Part shown: positions 1 to 28,140 of the stretch, one piece after another
Numbering within the stretch: position 1 is the stretch's first letter
Layout of the letters: each line of letters starts with the position of its first letter
Assembly: GCA_035222895.1 (NCBI GenBank)
Contig: JAVYIG010002114.1
Span: 1 to 64,000 of the forward strand
DNA: 64,000 nt
Reading direction: 5' to 3'
DNA from: Strongylocentrotus droebachiensis
Taxonomy: Eukaryota; Echinodermata; Echinoidea; Camarodonta; Strongylocentrotidae
Notes under the pieces: model-generated
Databases searched by the model: none
Told to the model about the DNA's origin: nothing
What the model saw: the letters and a program-made list of their open reading frames with translations, nothing else
Program-made: the position numbers and the translations under genes

Positions 1-297
1 GAAGGGATTCTGATATAAGTGCTAGGATTTAATTCAATTCAATTTAACTAATTTAATAAATGTTATATTTTTTTTTTTGACACAATAATCTGATGTACTG
101 TTGAGGTGTCACCTTCCTGGTTTTGTTGTCTTCTCGTGCCGTACATGATTATTATTGGCCTCATTACATTATCAAATCAACATAATTTAATCTATTTGGA
201 ATTGACCTGTGTTGAACCTTTGTACTTGCGTAAACATATTTCTATTTTATTTCTACTCTCAATTTACCAGTAAAATTACAATGCAGTATGTACTTAA

Positions 298-832
298 AGG
301 TACTATGTCCCTTTTTGCAGGCCAAAAATGACAAGTTAAAACCCAACGGCATTTGAAAGACAATACTAATTTAGAATTTTCCTTTAAAAAATGAGGCTTG
401 AAAATGTCTTTAAGTGGAAAAATAACGACTATTAGTTGTCGAATCGACTTAGGAGCTATAGAGCCAGTATTAAGTAATAGTCTCATTTTTAGACCATTGT
501 ACCGAATGGTCGTACGTTTTATGCTGCGCAGAGATTCAATCAGTTTAATTTTGGCCATTACAAGAAGTGGTTTATTGATGTATAGACAATTGCTCATGTG
601 TACCCTTTACAGCTCATTTTATGTATGTTATTACCAAAGATGAAAAAAGCCAGTCAGTCACTCAATAGTGTCTGACAGTGAAGGCTAGCAAGTAAACGGG
701 TTTCCTTGCATAATTTGAATATTAGGACACTACTAACGCTTGAATTTCACAGATAGGACATACATGACATATTCATAATTCCTGCAAAGTTCTACAGAAT
801 TTGATGTTGGCTGCAAAAGGGACATAGTATCT
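298..832 (+). mobile_element. Non-autonomous TTAA-flanked DNA transposon, family A copy 1 (535 bp)
   Basis: The ends are inverted repeats beginning AGGTACTATGTCCC and ending in its complement. TTAA lies immediately outside both ends (294-297 and 833-836), the target duplication expected of piggyBac- or Kolobok-type transposons. Two further copies are at 30008-30535 (inverted) and 40364-40889. The interior contains an open frame at 398-643 whose N-terminal part recurs in the other copies, but frameshifts separate the copies. No transposase is recognisable, so mobility would depend on an autonomous relative elsewhere. Confidence 0.85.
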
Positions 833-1183
833 TTAAAACTGACTTAGTTCATCGAAGTATTTGTTAATTCTAAAATGAAAGACTCAACTGAGCTTCATAC
901 ACTGTCCTTACATTGAATACTGTATATCTTCTTCTTCTTTATAAGCAGATAAGTGTTAGAAATTGATTTGATTTAATTCTCTCAATCTATTTAGGTCATT
1001 TAAAAAATCTATGAATATTGTTGTTGCGCTTTGAAAATCTTAACATGCCGTACATGATTGTTATTTTCTTCATGCCACAAAGTTCATCATACATGCAATC
1101 CTTCTAAGTTATTATGCATGATGTATGTACTTGAATTATGTTACGTTATTTTACCGTTACTTCTTAAATCTATTCGCATGTAA

Positions 1184-1254
1184 CACCAGCGGACGTGGAT
1201 AACCTCATGACAGAATGGAAATTCTTTTAGGTAATCCTTAGGCGTCCGCTGGTG
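1184..1254. repeat. Short element bounded by a 12-bp inverted repeat
   Basis: CACCAGCGGACG at 1184-1195 is mirrored by CGTCCGCTGGTG at 1243-1254. The 71-bp unit could be a tiny MITE or a hairpin. No target duplication is obvious. The rest of 833-1577 shows no gene or other repeat. Confidence 0.5.
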
Positions 1255-1577
1255 GTATTTTCACTGTCTAGTAACTATTTCATGTTATATTCCCTGTGTC
1301 GTCATTTCTATTTTGTTTATACATGTACCTGGAAATTAAATAAATAAAAATGAAATGAAATATTATCATGTGTTGGGGAGAGTGCGTGAATGGACGGTTT
1401 CCCTCATCCTCACCCCACCCCCCCCCCCCTCCCACGGACCATTGCTTTTCAGTGTTTTTCTATTTGTTCTCCTTTGTATACATCTTTATCTCTTCACAGT
1501 TTTTTCTCTTTCTCTCTCACATAGCCTACTTTGGGTAGGTTTAAGCTTAAATTTTGAAGGCAGAATGAGCGATTTGT

Positions 1578-1629
1578 AACGCTCATCGTAAACGCTCATC
1601 GTAAACGCTCATCGTAAACGCTCATCGTA
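1578..1629. repeat. Tandem repeat, 13 bp x 4
   Basis: Four exact copies of AACGCTCATCGTA follow one another without a mismatch, which suggests recent expansion. It is a small minisatellite with no coding context. Confidence 0.9.
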
Positions 1630-1986
1630 ATCACAGTTCCACGGTGTACTGTTTATGCTCACTTCTCTGGCTCCTCCAGGCAATTCTCCTTGGGTGGCCT
1701 TAATTGGTCTTCCAGCTGGATTCGCAAACCTTCACTGTGCATGCTACGTAGACCCACTAGAGGTCAGTGCGTTGATCCCATTTAAACGCGTTTACAAATT
1801 GTAAACGCATCTTTTTGTGAGTTTACGATCGGCGATCGTGATCGCCGTTTTTCGGGGATTCTACAAAAGTGAGCATGGACGCAAACGTGTTTTAAAATAA
1901 ACGCGTAACAGATGCCTGATTCTGGCCAGAAAAAGTGAAGCACAAACACGCCCTTACACACTTACACACGCACGCGCACACACGTA

Positions 1987-2048
1987 TTCTCTCTCTCTCT
2001 CTCTCTCTCCCTCTCTCTCCGTTTCTCTCTCTCTCTCTCTCTCTCCCT
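1987..2048. repeat. TC-rich dinucleotide tract
   Basis: The strand is an almost pure (TC)n run with a few C or G interruptions. A (TAA)n run at about 2237-2257 and a C-run plus (TC)n at 2520-2555 follow in the same flank. Confidence 0.9.
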
Positions 2049-2519
2049 CACCCTTTTCCTCTCCCAATCGTTTAATCTGTCTCAATATTTTATCAATTAC
2101 AATGCTGTTCAATTCTTTTAATCTCATTTTCCATCACACTCTCACCCTCCCCCTTTTTGCCTCTCCCTCACACACTCACGCAGTTAAGATTATTTGAAAA
2201 TGTGTGGTGTTATAGAATCGATTGTTCGGGAAAATAATAATAATAATAATAATAATACAAATAAAGTAAACTAAAACAACACAAATTATTACCCTAACTT
2301 GACATGATTAAATAGCACTGTTTAAATAAAAAAAGTTGCCCCCGTCTCGCCTGGTTGAGATCGGATCTGATAAGTACTCATGTCTGATTGGGGATTTCAG
2401 GAAGATGAACATACAAATTAGAGATGTCAAATATGATTGAAGTTCGGCCTAGTCAAATGATTATGAGCTTTATAAAAAAAAAAACATGCGCACGTACACA
2501 ACACAAACTAATTCCTTCC

Positions 2520-2553
<34 letters not shown>

Positions 2554-2555
2554 TT
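2520..2555. repeat. C homopolymer joined to a (TC)n tract
   Basis: A run of about eleven C passes directly into a (TC)n microsatellite. The open frame over it (2486-2815) owes its length to the repeat and has no protein character. Confidence 0.85.
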
Positions 2556-2792
2556 CTGTCAATTTTGGGAATGTGATATTTTCAACTGGAACAGAACAAA
2601 GCAAAACGATCTTTAGTGCAATAACCCTTTTTGAAATTGAGTTTAGTAAATTGGCAGTTCTCGTTATGTTATATTTCGTATACTTGGCAAACTACCAGGG
2701 CTTTTCTTCCCTTGATCAGCCAACAAAAACTAACATATTGGACCGATTTCGAGGTACAACCCTAAAGCTTTATATCTGTCTCCTTGATTTAA

Positions 2793-3178
2793 AGAGAAGG
2801 TTGAGTTCTGAGTAGAGGTGATAAATAATTTGTGAGCGTTACTTATTCTTATTATGCAAGTGTGGAAGAACTTCAGATAAGACATGTTCCCTGAAAAGCA
2901 TGGCTCTTCAAATGCCTTCATATTCTAAATATGCATGTAACATCGTAAAAATCGGGGGCCGGCTTTTTACGCCACGTGTTCGTGTAGTCCCATATACATC
3001 TTTCTGTGTACAGTGTTTGTAACTTTACCAAGACTTGGCCACATTTCTTATCATTTTGATGATTCCAGAACCTTGCAATACACACAAATTCTTATATGCT
3101 AGATGATCAACCTTTTCTGGTCGGTTCCACATCGTTTCTTTCACAATGCAATCGCATGACCAGAACTCAACTTCATCT
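2793..3178 (-). mobile_element. Non-autonomous TTAA-flanked DNA transposon, family E copy 1 (386 bp)
   Basis: The ends are related inverted repeats with the core GTTGAGTTCTG / CAGAACTCAAC. TTAA flanks both ends (2789-2792 and 3179-3182). The same sequence appears in the opposite orientation at 21708-22099 and, more diverged, at 25796-26182. Shared internal landmarks are a TGGTCATGCGATTGCA block and a TGTACACAGAAAGATGTAT block. No coding capacity is seen. Confidence 0.8.
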
Positions 3179-3218
3179 TTAATGAACCTTCTCTAGTTCC
3201 GTAGCTACCTGCTACTGG

Positions 3219-3428
3219 ATAGAATTGTGTCACGTTTATTGTTTAAAATGTTGCCCTAAGATGTGCTTTAGCTCCAAGCGTGCACCCAACATGGAGTATA
3301 AGGTGATCTTCAAAATCTGAAATTGCAATTTATCATCGAAGAAAAGGAAAAGGTAGAATCCCCTACGCTTGGAGCTAATGTACATTTTAGGGCAACATTT
3401 TAAATTATAAACGTGACACAATTCTATC
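3219..3428. repeat. Long inverted repeat with about 64-bp arms (hairpin or MITE)
   Basis: The arm at 3219-3281 is repeated in reverse complement at 3364-3428 with only a few mismatches. Both arms carry ATAGAATTGTGTCACG and a TTGCCCTAA block. The spacer is about 82 bp. It lies just upstream of the AAG array, so this stretch is rich in non-B-DNA potential. Confidence 0.85.
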
Positions 3429-3460
3429 TGATAGAAGACTGAATACCAAGTAGTATAACG

Positions 3461-3594
3461 AGAAGAAGAAGAAAAAGAAGAAGAAGAAGAAGAAGAAGAA
3501 GAAGAAGAAGAAGAAGAAGAAGAAGAAGAAGAAGAAGAAGAAGAAGAAGAAGAAGAAGAAGAAGAAGAAGAAGAAGAAGAAGAAGGAGGAGGAG
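3461..3594. repeat. (GAA)n trinucleotide array, about 130 bp
   Basis: The tract is a nearly pure AAG/GAA purine run, fading into GGA units at its right end. Poly-Ser, poly-Phe and poly-Leu frames across it on the minus strand are artefacts of the repeat. GAA/TTC runs of this length are known in general to form triplex DNA and to be length-variable. Confidence 0.95.
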
Positions 3595-3699
3595 AAATAC
3601 AAAAAGAAACAAGGAAAATGCTAATGATAATATGAAGAAGGAGAAAAAGAAGAAAAAGAACAACAACAAGAAAATCACCTCCCACCCCAATACTTATGA

Positions 3700-5478
3700 T
3701 CAATGTCTTGATCTTTTTTTCTGAAATACATCTAACTGGTTGTAAATTTGAACAAGCTATTCATTAAATAAAGTTAACAGTCCTATTCATTTCTTACATC
3801 CTAAGTTAAGTTTAATTAAATTGAAATTCAATAAAATATAATATAATCAAATTTGTACGTTGTGCCTTTAGTTAGTGTTTTCAGTTACAACAGACCCGGG
3901 ACATTTGGATCGTGATATATATTGAATGTTCTTTGAAAAAGAAATTTGTTATCAACTAATATCTTACCCTCTAAAAATTACGGTTTTAAACATGTCAAAT
4001 GAACGGCACAGGGATGTAGTGAGTCTTTACCCCCGATACATATACATGTATAGTTTCCCTTGAATTTATTCAGGGACGATTCTTTTGTAATACTGTATCA
4101 TCATCCATCTAGGGGTCAACAATTAACTGTGTCACGGTACATTTGATGTGTTGACGTGACCGAAAAAACCAAAACCATTTCCCTTTTTAAGGGCACCCAC
4201 TTTCACAACCACAGCAAAGACATTACAAGTTTACCAACAGCCCTTTTCAGGACTTCTTACACCATACTCAAGAAAGAATGATTACCGACTGTCCTTTCCA
4301 GGACTTCCCAACCCCCCCCCCCCCCTTCACACATGGTACAACCGAAGCCTACTGTATAACAAAAACATAGCACGTGAAACCACAAAATAAAACACATTTC
4401 CAACTGCTGTCAATCCTGTTTAAATCAGCTTTTAATGCATATCCTCCAGACAAGAAAAAAGAAAGAAACCCCAAATTCCCATCAATCACCACCACTACAG
4501 TACGTGAAATATTCACATTCTTTTTTGTTCTTGAGTATATTTACAAAAGACCACCTCAGTTTTCATCCCTTTGAGCATCACCTGAAAACGACTCGCCATT
4601 TTCACAACATAGAAAATAACACGATTAAAACATGATTTAGATCGGATACAGTCTTCTTGTACACGATTAACAGTATACTATAGTGAAAGGGTGTATAATA
4701 GAAAATGACATCACAATGAATTCATTTTCGACAGGTACAGCCGACTCGAATTCAAACATATTTTCAATTAAAGGTTTATATTCGATACTGGTCAAATACG
4801 TGGTATTCAATTATATGATCGGGATGGTGTTTGGTGCATTTGCACTCTATCCTTGTAGATCCCAATGTAAGAATAACAATATTAGTGATAATAACAATAA
4901 TAGTTACCTTTGTCTTTGAAATTGCATGAGACACGCTGAGTGAGTTATACCAAAAAATGCACTCACCCTTAATTCGATAATTAATGTACATTTGAGTTGG
5001 GGGGTGGGGGGGGGGGGGGGGGGGAGGTTACAGACTCGGAGCGCAGGGATATCGCCAGGCGATTTTGAAAGGGGAATGCTGGACTATGTTTGACGACAAT
5101 ATTACATTTGAAGAAAAGAAAGTGGTCGTAGGATTTTAAATTTGCCAACATGGGTTCCCTTATACCTTATATTTTCCAGACACGCATCAACAATCCAACA
5201 TTCTATGAGAACGACAGTGTTGGTATCTTGAAAGAGATCAACATTATATGTCAATATAAACGAGCATTCTAAACATTCTAAACAGCAACAGCAAAACAAA
5301 AATGCAACAAGTTTGGAATACATCTACAACGTACAATAGAAATCATGGAAGAGCGCTTATTCGAGAACAAACACTGTGAAATAAAACGTGAAAGTATAAT
5401 TAAACTTTGAATTCAATTTATGACTAGTAGTCGTTTTTTTGCTGATGTAATGTTCATACTCATACTTTATACGAGATT
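3700..5478. other. Intergenic stretch without a recognised gene
   Basis: Only low-complexity sequence is visible: a C-run near 4312-4325 and a G-run near 5000-5025. Open frames here are short and lack family motifs. Confidence 0.6.
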
Positions 5479-5479
5479 A

Positions 5480-6320
5480 CTCTCCCATAGAGCGTCAAAA
5501 TCGGCGTCACTGACGCAGCCCTCCGTCAATGGCGCAATCCTAAGCCAATATACATGAATTACTAGTAACGCATCAGTAGCAAAATGCGTTGGAGTAGAAC
5601 GATTAGCTAGTATAATGCGTTATAACTTTCCCCATTTTCATTCGCAGACTGTAAAAATATTCGCACATCGTATTTCATGTAATTCCTTTACATATTTTTT
5701 TCTTCTTCAAGCACTTGATTACGAATACAGTATTTTAATACGTATATTATCACCAGTAATAAAGTATAACAAAATAATTATGATTTGCAAAGCGCCAATT
5801 ACCAAATGCAAGGGATTATTTAGACAATTCACGAGGTAAAATTAGAATCATTGCTTTATAAGCCGAGCTTCCCTCAATTACGCAGGTGGTATTCAGGTAA
5901 TGTACGTATTAACAAGTATCAACTACCAGTTTTCTTACAAAGATTTATACACCTGAATAAAGAGTGGCAAATGTATCTAAATACCCTGCCAAATGACGTT
6001 GATGTCGTGGATAGGACTCTTGGATTAGGTCCAGTATTCCAGTAGCATACACAACAGATAACAAAGCATCCACATAAATATATGATTCAATACCCCTTGC
6101 ACACGAGCTGTCTTTTCGACTGCGTCTTTTTCGTCCATACGCTTTTGAGGCCTAAGTCAGCCATGCGTCAGCCGATCAATGTAGTTCTTGTACCTTCCAC
6201 AATTGCATTCACTTTGCATGCCGAACGTCACTTTCATATGGCACCAAACAGATCGCGCAGTGTTCATTGACGCAGTGTTTGACGCAGTTTTTAACTTAAT
6301 CTTACGTCAAAAATGATGCC
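5480..6320. repeat. GACGCA/TGCGTC-rich dispersed repeat region
   Basis: The motif GACGCA or its complement recurs several times near both ends of this stretch (about 5485-5560 and 6160-6310). Similar clusters occur at 33170-33250, 43060-43280 and 62880-63045, so it is probably a diverged interspersed repeat. Exact ends are not resolved. A (TA)n run follows at about 6607-6636. Confidence 0.4.
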
Positions 6321-6602
6321 TCGTATGCAACGACCACAGAATGCATACACAATTATACAAACAGGTCCTTCTATAAAACGAGAAACATATTCACATTTCT
6401 CTACACAATGAAACATGATTATCCATACATATATTTTGTTATCATCTCAGCCATATCACACATCGGTGTCCATGCTGAAAATCTAAATACTTCCACCGAC
6501 TGTTTTCCTCTTCCGACTTCTGGTAGTAATAAAAATATTCACATAATTATGTTCTTTACACACAAAAAACAAGATTTATATTCATACATACATGGTATAC
6601 AC

Positions 6603-6606
<4 letters not shown>

Positions 6607-6636
<30 letters not shown>
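6607..6636. repeat. (TA)n microsatellite
   Basis: An alternating AT run of about 29 bp is visible in the 3-prime flank of the receptor gene. Confidence 0.9.
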
Positions 6637-6639
<3 letters not shown>

Positions 6640-9620
6640 CTATCAATAGTAACAAAATATTGTGGTTATAACAAAACAATTGCAATTGTAAATCAGTGGT
6701 GAAAACTCGCCGCGAGGTTTCATTCGATGTCGTTGTTGGAAGAAAGCTCAACTCCATCAGAAAATTCTTGTTGATTTTTTAGGTAATGTTAATCATAACG
6801 TTCATCGTTTTCGGTGATCGTAGAAACAACACGGATAATAACTACTCAATCTCAGTAGTTGAAGGCAGCATTGTATTTTACAGATCTGTCTCACCGATTA
6901 CAAATATATCTTTTAATCTATATACATTAATATTTCCTGATTTATATATCATCAATCATTGAAATGGAGATCCATCATACACATGGAGGGACGTTGAACA
7001 TTAAATCATGCCAGGATCGCGGAATGCAAAAAAACATGTTACTTTACAATAAAGTATAATAAAATGCTATTTTGCTCAGTACTGAAACAATAATCTCATT
7101 TTTTTAAAGAAATCAACGTCCCGTTCGCTACATCAGATCATTAGCACAAAAGCTTGTTTCGATATTTCAGTCAAGTTGGAAATCAACTCTCCCACCTACA
7201 TGTACGAACAAAATCAATAACAATCAAACATAATCCGATGTTGCCTTCTATACGATACAGATGATTAGACACAGACGGAGCCGAATACCCCCCCCCCCCC
7301 GATTGCTATATGCCCATTTATTATAAATTCGATTAACCAGACGACTTATGTCATAAATCAAAGAAAAATGAGCAACAAAAAAGCGACTCATAATCATGAA
7401 TAATTTCAGTATACAATGATCAAAGCTTATACACGCATGCAGCAGTTAATAAGAATCAGCATTTCTGTATAAATGGAGAACAAAATAATACAAACTATAT
7501 ATGTACACACATTCCTAGTTGAACATGATTCAATTAAGGCGCTAATTTTGTCAAAAGAAACACAAGCAAACAAGAAAACAGTTGCCATTGACTCAACACA
7601 AAAAATTAGTCTGGTCCATTTTCTTCAGACAAAATAACATTCACAACAAAGTACTACAACCGTAATCATTTACAAATAATTTTGCATGGATGGAAAAGAA
7701 AATAGAAAGCAACAGATTCCACAGAATGTCCTCATCTTAAGATATAAGGTCTAAGAAACTCAATCATGATACAATGGTATTTTCATTTAACATGTCAAAT
7801 TTGGACATATAAACAGAGACAAATTTGCAGTTATCACTGCGCACTCAACACTGGAGTAACTTCCATTATAGTGTAATAGCTCAAATCTATTCAGGAATTA
7901 GAAAGCATTAGTCCTCTATTCAGTACTTTGAACACTGGGAAGGATGGATGTTAATATAGTTTTAAATGGCCCATTATTTTCTATCTTAAATAGTTATGAA
8001 ATTATCAAATAAAATCCTGCTATTGACTGCTATCTGTAAAAGTGAAAATTACAAATGACCAATAAGAAAGAAAACAAATATTTGCATACAAGCATTATTG
8101 ATACGCAGACTTTAATCCACTTTTTGATGTCATATAGGAAGGAACATCATTTTTTTTTAAATCACCGAAAATTTACAACGAAGGGAACATGAATTACAGA
8201 GAGGGTTTTCTTTTTATTTCCAATGTGTCAATGTTGTATAAACAACAATCAGTTTACCTGTTAAGTTGGTTGTGTTTATTTATCGTCCTTAGTTCGTTTT
8301 TTTAATACCTAATGTAGGTACAGGCCGCTCCAAATTGGAATATATAGCTGGCATCATCTGGGGTCTCATACATCGGCTATAATTTGAATCGGGCATTTCA
8401 TTTTTCCGAAAGATAAATAATATTCAGCATAATGATGAAATAATACAACAATCATTCTAAAACTTTACTCTTATTCACCAATGGTAACCACGTCAGTATT
8501 GGATACTGTTCTTCCTAAGGGCACTGTAAATTGTTAATACACTAGCTTTGCCAGTTACCAATTTAATTCACCTAGGTCGAATGGGAAAATCAGATCGACA
8601 TTAAGCATTGTATTTTATATTTCACGTCTTTAGATACTCTAATATATTTTGTTCTGCCAAACTAAGTCAGTTTCCTTATTATATACAGCAACATCTTTAC
8701 TCTAAATAGGACTTTTTGAATATTTTTGTCGAATTTACAAAATGAAAGTAATATGCCATAGAGCCCCTGTTAACCGTGCATTTAAACTATTTACAATACA
8801 TCGTAAGGATATATATGCTTTATGGATGAAATGTTTCTCTTGTTTACATTCAGCAAAACGATACAGGTCAATACATTAAACACAACGTTGCAAAAACTCC
8901 TTGTATGCACACTTTGCACATAATAGTTGGTTGGAAATACGCCGACGACTCCAGTATAGTTGCTTTTGAACAAAATCCTCTACATAACTTGGGTAGAACA
9001 ACAAAGGGCGGTTCACATTGCGAAGACGTGACTGGTTGCAAGCGCGAGCTCCATTTATCCCGCTACATCATTACTAGTGCGAGCCTAGAATTGAGGTACG
9101 TTGCTGTGTATGTAAAGGCAACATTACAGAAGCACCCATGACTAGGCTCCTGGCCTCGGTCGAAAACAATAAGATGTTGCTAATTGGAACTGCTAACGAT
9201 GTGTACAAATATCAATGAAATACTCGGAGGCACTCGGCTATGATTCACATGACCATCGTTTAGGAAGGGCGTCCATACACCGTCTTTAACCTATTGTGAA
9301 AGCACAAGTTTGCAGTTAGGTCATGCAGGTTCATATTGGTGCCATCTGCCAATTTCCCTTTCCGCCCTTTGTCTATCCGCTGGGTGAACTATCATATCAA
9401 ATTCCATTCACGTTTGTACGCGTCCACATCCTTCGTCCACATCCTCCGCGGTCAATAGGGCAGTTGAACTCATCGTGAAAGGATGTTCACTTGAGTACAG
9501 ACCTGGTGATTCTCATTGGTTCATGTTGCAGACAAAAATCATGCCCTTGAAAAGAAGGTCAATATGTCATCAAATAAAGTCGCGGCTTAATTCATTATAA
9601 CCGTCCATTTGCGGAGCTAG
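6640..9620 (-). other. 3-prime flank of the receptor gene, probable 3-prime UTR at its right end
   Basis: This region follows the receptor stop codon in the gene's direction. It contains no recognised repeat or gene over about 3 kb, which makes it unusual in this repeat-dense window and fits a long 3-prime UTR. The nearest clean AATAAA on the minus strand that I noticed is at 8275-8280. The extent of transcription cannot be read from sequence alone. Confidence 0.4.
8275..8280 (-). promoter_or_regulatory. Candidate polyadenylation signal AATAAA for the receptor gene
   Basis: The hexamer lies on the minus strand about 1.34 kb past the stop codon. A cleavage site would be expected a few tens of bases further on. 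AATAAA is common by chance in AT-rich DNA, so this is only a candidate. Confidence 0.25.
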
Positions 9621-25196
<15,576 letters not shown>

Positions 25197-25795
25197 CTAC
25201 ATCAAAGAACAAAGAACAGAGAACAAAACAATTTAAAACCAAGATTTCATAGAATCTAGCAAACCTTAACGCTGGAAACAAAGTAAATTATGTATGGAGA
25301 AAATACGTGGCACTTTACTTGAGTGAAACTGGGGTCAATGCTCCCAGAGATAAACCTATATATCACCCAGAACAAACAACAAGGAACTAAATCAATTCGA
25401 AACGGTAATCTCGTTCATCTCATGCATCTGAAAACAAAGTATATAATCGTATACAATATAAAATATAACATATAATAGGCCTACGTAAAGAAAATAACCA
25501 AGGCTTATCATAAAGGAATTTTGATGAAAATCTATTATCCTATCCATTTACGAGCGGCATTACTTTGTGCTCTACAAAAGGTAAAGACGATTCCTTAATC
25601 TTAGGAAGAAAAGAAAACCGATAAATGAATTATTATATATACATTATTCGGTATCACTAACTCCTTGCTTTTTTCTGCATACGTAAGCTCATTTGCGGAT
25701 GAGGGATTGTCGAAGCGGCTTAAGCAGTACCTACGAAACAAATTCAAAGTGTCTGGGCTTTGTAATGCATTAAATGTATTTGTTTAATCTGTTAA
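25197..25795. other. Upstream region or intron of the receptor, no feature seen
   Basis: A pyrimidine-rich stretch precedes the acceptor of the first visible exon. An open frame from 25281 reads through the splice site in another frame and is not the receptor start. No initiator exon was identified. Confidence 0.6.
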
Positions 25796-26182
25796 AGATA
25801 AAGTGTACTTCTGGTCATGCGATTGCATTTCGAAAGAAACTGTGTCGGGGCGATTGGAAAAATGTTTGTCCTGTTAGACATGGGCATGGGCTTTATACTG
25901 TACAGTTTTTGAATCATCAACAAGGTTGAGGAGTTGGGCCAGTCTCGCTAAAAGTCGGATGTGCTGTACACAGAAATGTGTATACTAACACGTAGCACGT
26001 AAGTGTGGTCCCCAACGTTTAGCTGTTTCTTAGCATACTTCGAAAATGATTGCGTTTGAAGAGTCATCCTTGTCGGGGGGGGGGGGGGGGTGTGGGCTTT
26101 GTAAATGTCTAACCCATACTCACATATCATTTTTTTGTATACAAAAATCGTTGTTCACCTCTCTTACAAGTTAATCTTCTCT
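25796..26182 (+). mobile_element. Family E transposon copy 3, diverged
   Basis: It starts after TTAA (25792-25795), shares CTTCTGGTCATGCGATTGCA and the TGTACACAGAAATGTGTATA block with the other copies, and ends CTTCTCT before TTCA. It contains a G-run at about 26076-26093 not present in the other copies. Confidence 0.65.
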
Positions 26183-26372
26183 TTCAATGAATGTTAACCC
26201 TAGTATGCATTAAAAATCGAAGTTGAGAAAGAAAATAAATTACAGATCAGTGAATTCAGAGGAAAGTCACTGCGAGCAGCGCACCATTTATTTAAACGTG
26301 AAGCAAATCTCTTGTGTGTTTGTGAGGGGAAGGGGGAGGGGTATGGAAACATGTCACCATAGCTGTGTCCTA

Positions 26373-27723
26373 CACTGTTAGAAAAAAAATAAACAAGTTG
26401 TTTAAAATTTTAAACAACCCCGAGTTAAAGGTATTACAAAGTTTTGGGAAATTTTGAAAATGGGTGGATAGTGATTCTTTACAATTTTGATATATTTGGA
26501 TGTCCCTGTGGATGTATTAAAAACACCAAAAATTTTAACCACTAAAACACTTCTGCTTTCGAGAACAATTGAATATAAAGATTTACCGGTGCTCCCGGTA
26601 AATGTTGATAAATTTCAAATGGCTCCTACGGCCGTACAATGGTAGCTGCGACCATAAAAATCTCAGAGTATGTATTTGTGGCATATAATTTCCCAACGAG
26701 AATAGCTAATCGGTCGATTTCAGTCAATAAACATTGTTTTTTAGCTTAATTAATATCTTGACCTTGAGAGGGAGCTATTCAACATATAGTGTTTATTATT
26801 TACAATTTCATAACTTTAGAGTCGATTTCGACCGCGACAACGATCACTGAATATTGTAGGATCGTATATGCTTCCAATATGTTCATTTGAACCAAATTCA
26901 TGACCCCATACCAAAACTTTGTATTACCTTTAACCGGTGAATCGCTCAACTGTTGTTTAAAAATTAAACAAATTAAGGTTGTTTACATTTTGAACACGTA
27001 GTTGTTTAAAAATTAGGAAACCTTTTAAACAACAGTTGTTTAGTAATAAAATTGCACAACGCGGTTGTTTAAAGCAAGTTGTTTAAATTTTAAACAATAA
27101 TGTTTAAATTACTAAGCAACTGTTGTTTATTCAGTATTACTGCACAACTGGGTTGTTTAAAAGGAGTTGCTTAAATTTTAAACAGAACTGTTTAATGGTT
27201 ATTATCTGGTTGTTTGAATTTGTGAAATGACCTACTGGAACCACTCCTGCAATAATCACAACGATTTACACACTGTAACATGCAGAGCTTGTTGCCAATT
27301 TACTTCAACATTTGTTCATCATATTCATGGCAGTGACAGACAACATTATTATTTGTCTCTATAACTTCACCTAAACCCCATCGGCGAAGCCGAGAAGAAC
27401 CAAGTCGTCGCCTTGCCCCGTGTTCCGCCATTTTCGTCTGCACTGCACACTAGCACTGCATGCTTGCATGCATGTATTATGTACGTACTTTCTGCAAATC
27501 GCGTATCGCATGTGTGTGCGCAAATTGCAATCGCGTATCGAGAAAATATCAACGACGCCCCCGGGACTTTTTAAACAACTCTGTTTAATTAAATCTTTTT
27601 GTTTTTTAATACTAAGTTGTTTAAGCCAATCGAGCACTGATTTTTCGATTTTGAACAACGTTGTTTACTTTTTTAAACAACATTCTTTTAAACAGTGATA
27701 TTTTAAACACCGTTCTAACAGTG
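26373..27723. mobile_element. TA-flanked element built from TTGTTTAAAC motifs (1351 bp)
   Basis: The ends CACTGTTAGAA and TTCTAACAGTG are inverted repeats, with TA outside both (26371-26372, 27724-27725). Both subterminal regions are packed with GTTGTTTAAA and its complement. The centre (27230-27560) is ordinary sequence. A separate 501-bp transposon is nested at 26429-26929. Short ends plus a TA duplication would fit a Tc1/mariner-like mechanism, but no transposase is seen. Confidence 0.75.
26429..26929. mobile_element. TTAA-flanked DNA transposon, family H (501 bp), nested
   Basis: Exact terminal inverted repeats AGGTATTACAAAGTTTTGG and their complement are flanked by TTAA at 26425-26428 and 26930-26933. 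It interrupts the TTGTTTAAAC element, so it inserted later. The first three bases match family A ends. No coding frame is seen. Confidence 0.88.
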
Positions 27724-28140
27724 TAGATATATAATTGGAAATCTCTCTTTAGTTTAAAAGATCTATTTCTTCCTCAGGAACGGAATATTTGTAAACACTG
27801 TGCAATAATGGAGACTTGGTTCCGACATTAAGAGAGACAGAGTTGCCAATGTTCGACTGATCAAACACGACTTTAATGTGCCTGACTCTCATATTTTGAA
27901 TTTCAAAATAAGCATAAAGCTTTTACCCCACTGTTCACTCTGTCATTTGCTTTTTTTCTTCTTCTATATTTTCATTAATTGAAAGTAGCGGGAAATTAGG
28001 GGGAGCTTCCAAAGAGATTTCGTAAAATATTTCCAATGAAAAACTATGTATTTCAATCACATTTTTAATTACCACGCAAAGTCTTAAAAAAGATTTCTTT
28101 ATAATTTTTTTTTTGCTTTTTGGCAACATGCCACTGTAAT

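Noticed and set aside
3236..3703. Poly-Ser, poly-Phe and poly-Leu frames on the minus strand
   Set aside because: They are translations of the GAA array and have no coding character.
26950..27240. CRISPR-like array from repeated GTTGTTTAAA
   Set aside because: The repeats are irregular in spacing and orientation, lack conserved spacers and lie in a eukaryotic transposon.
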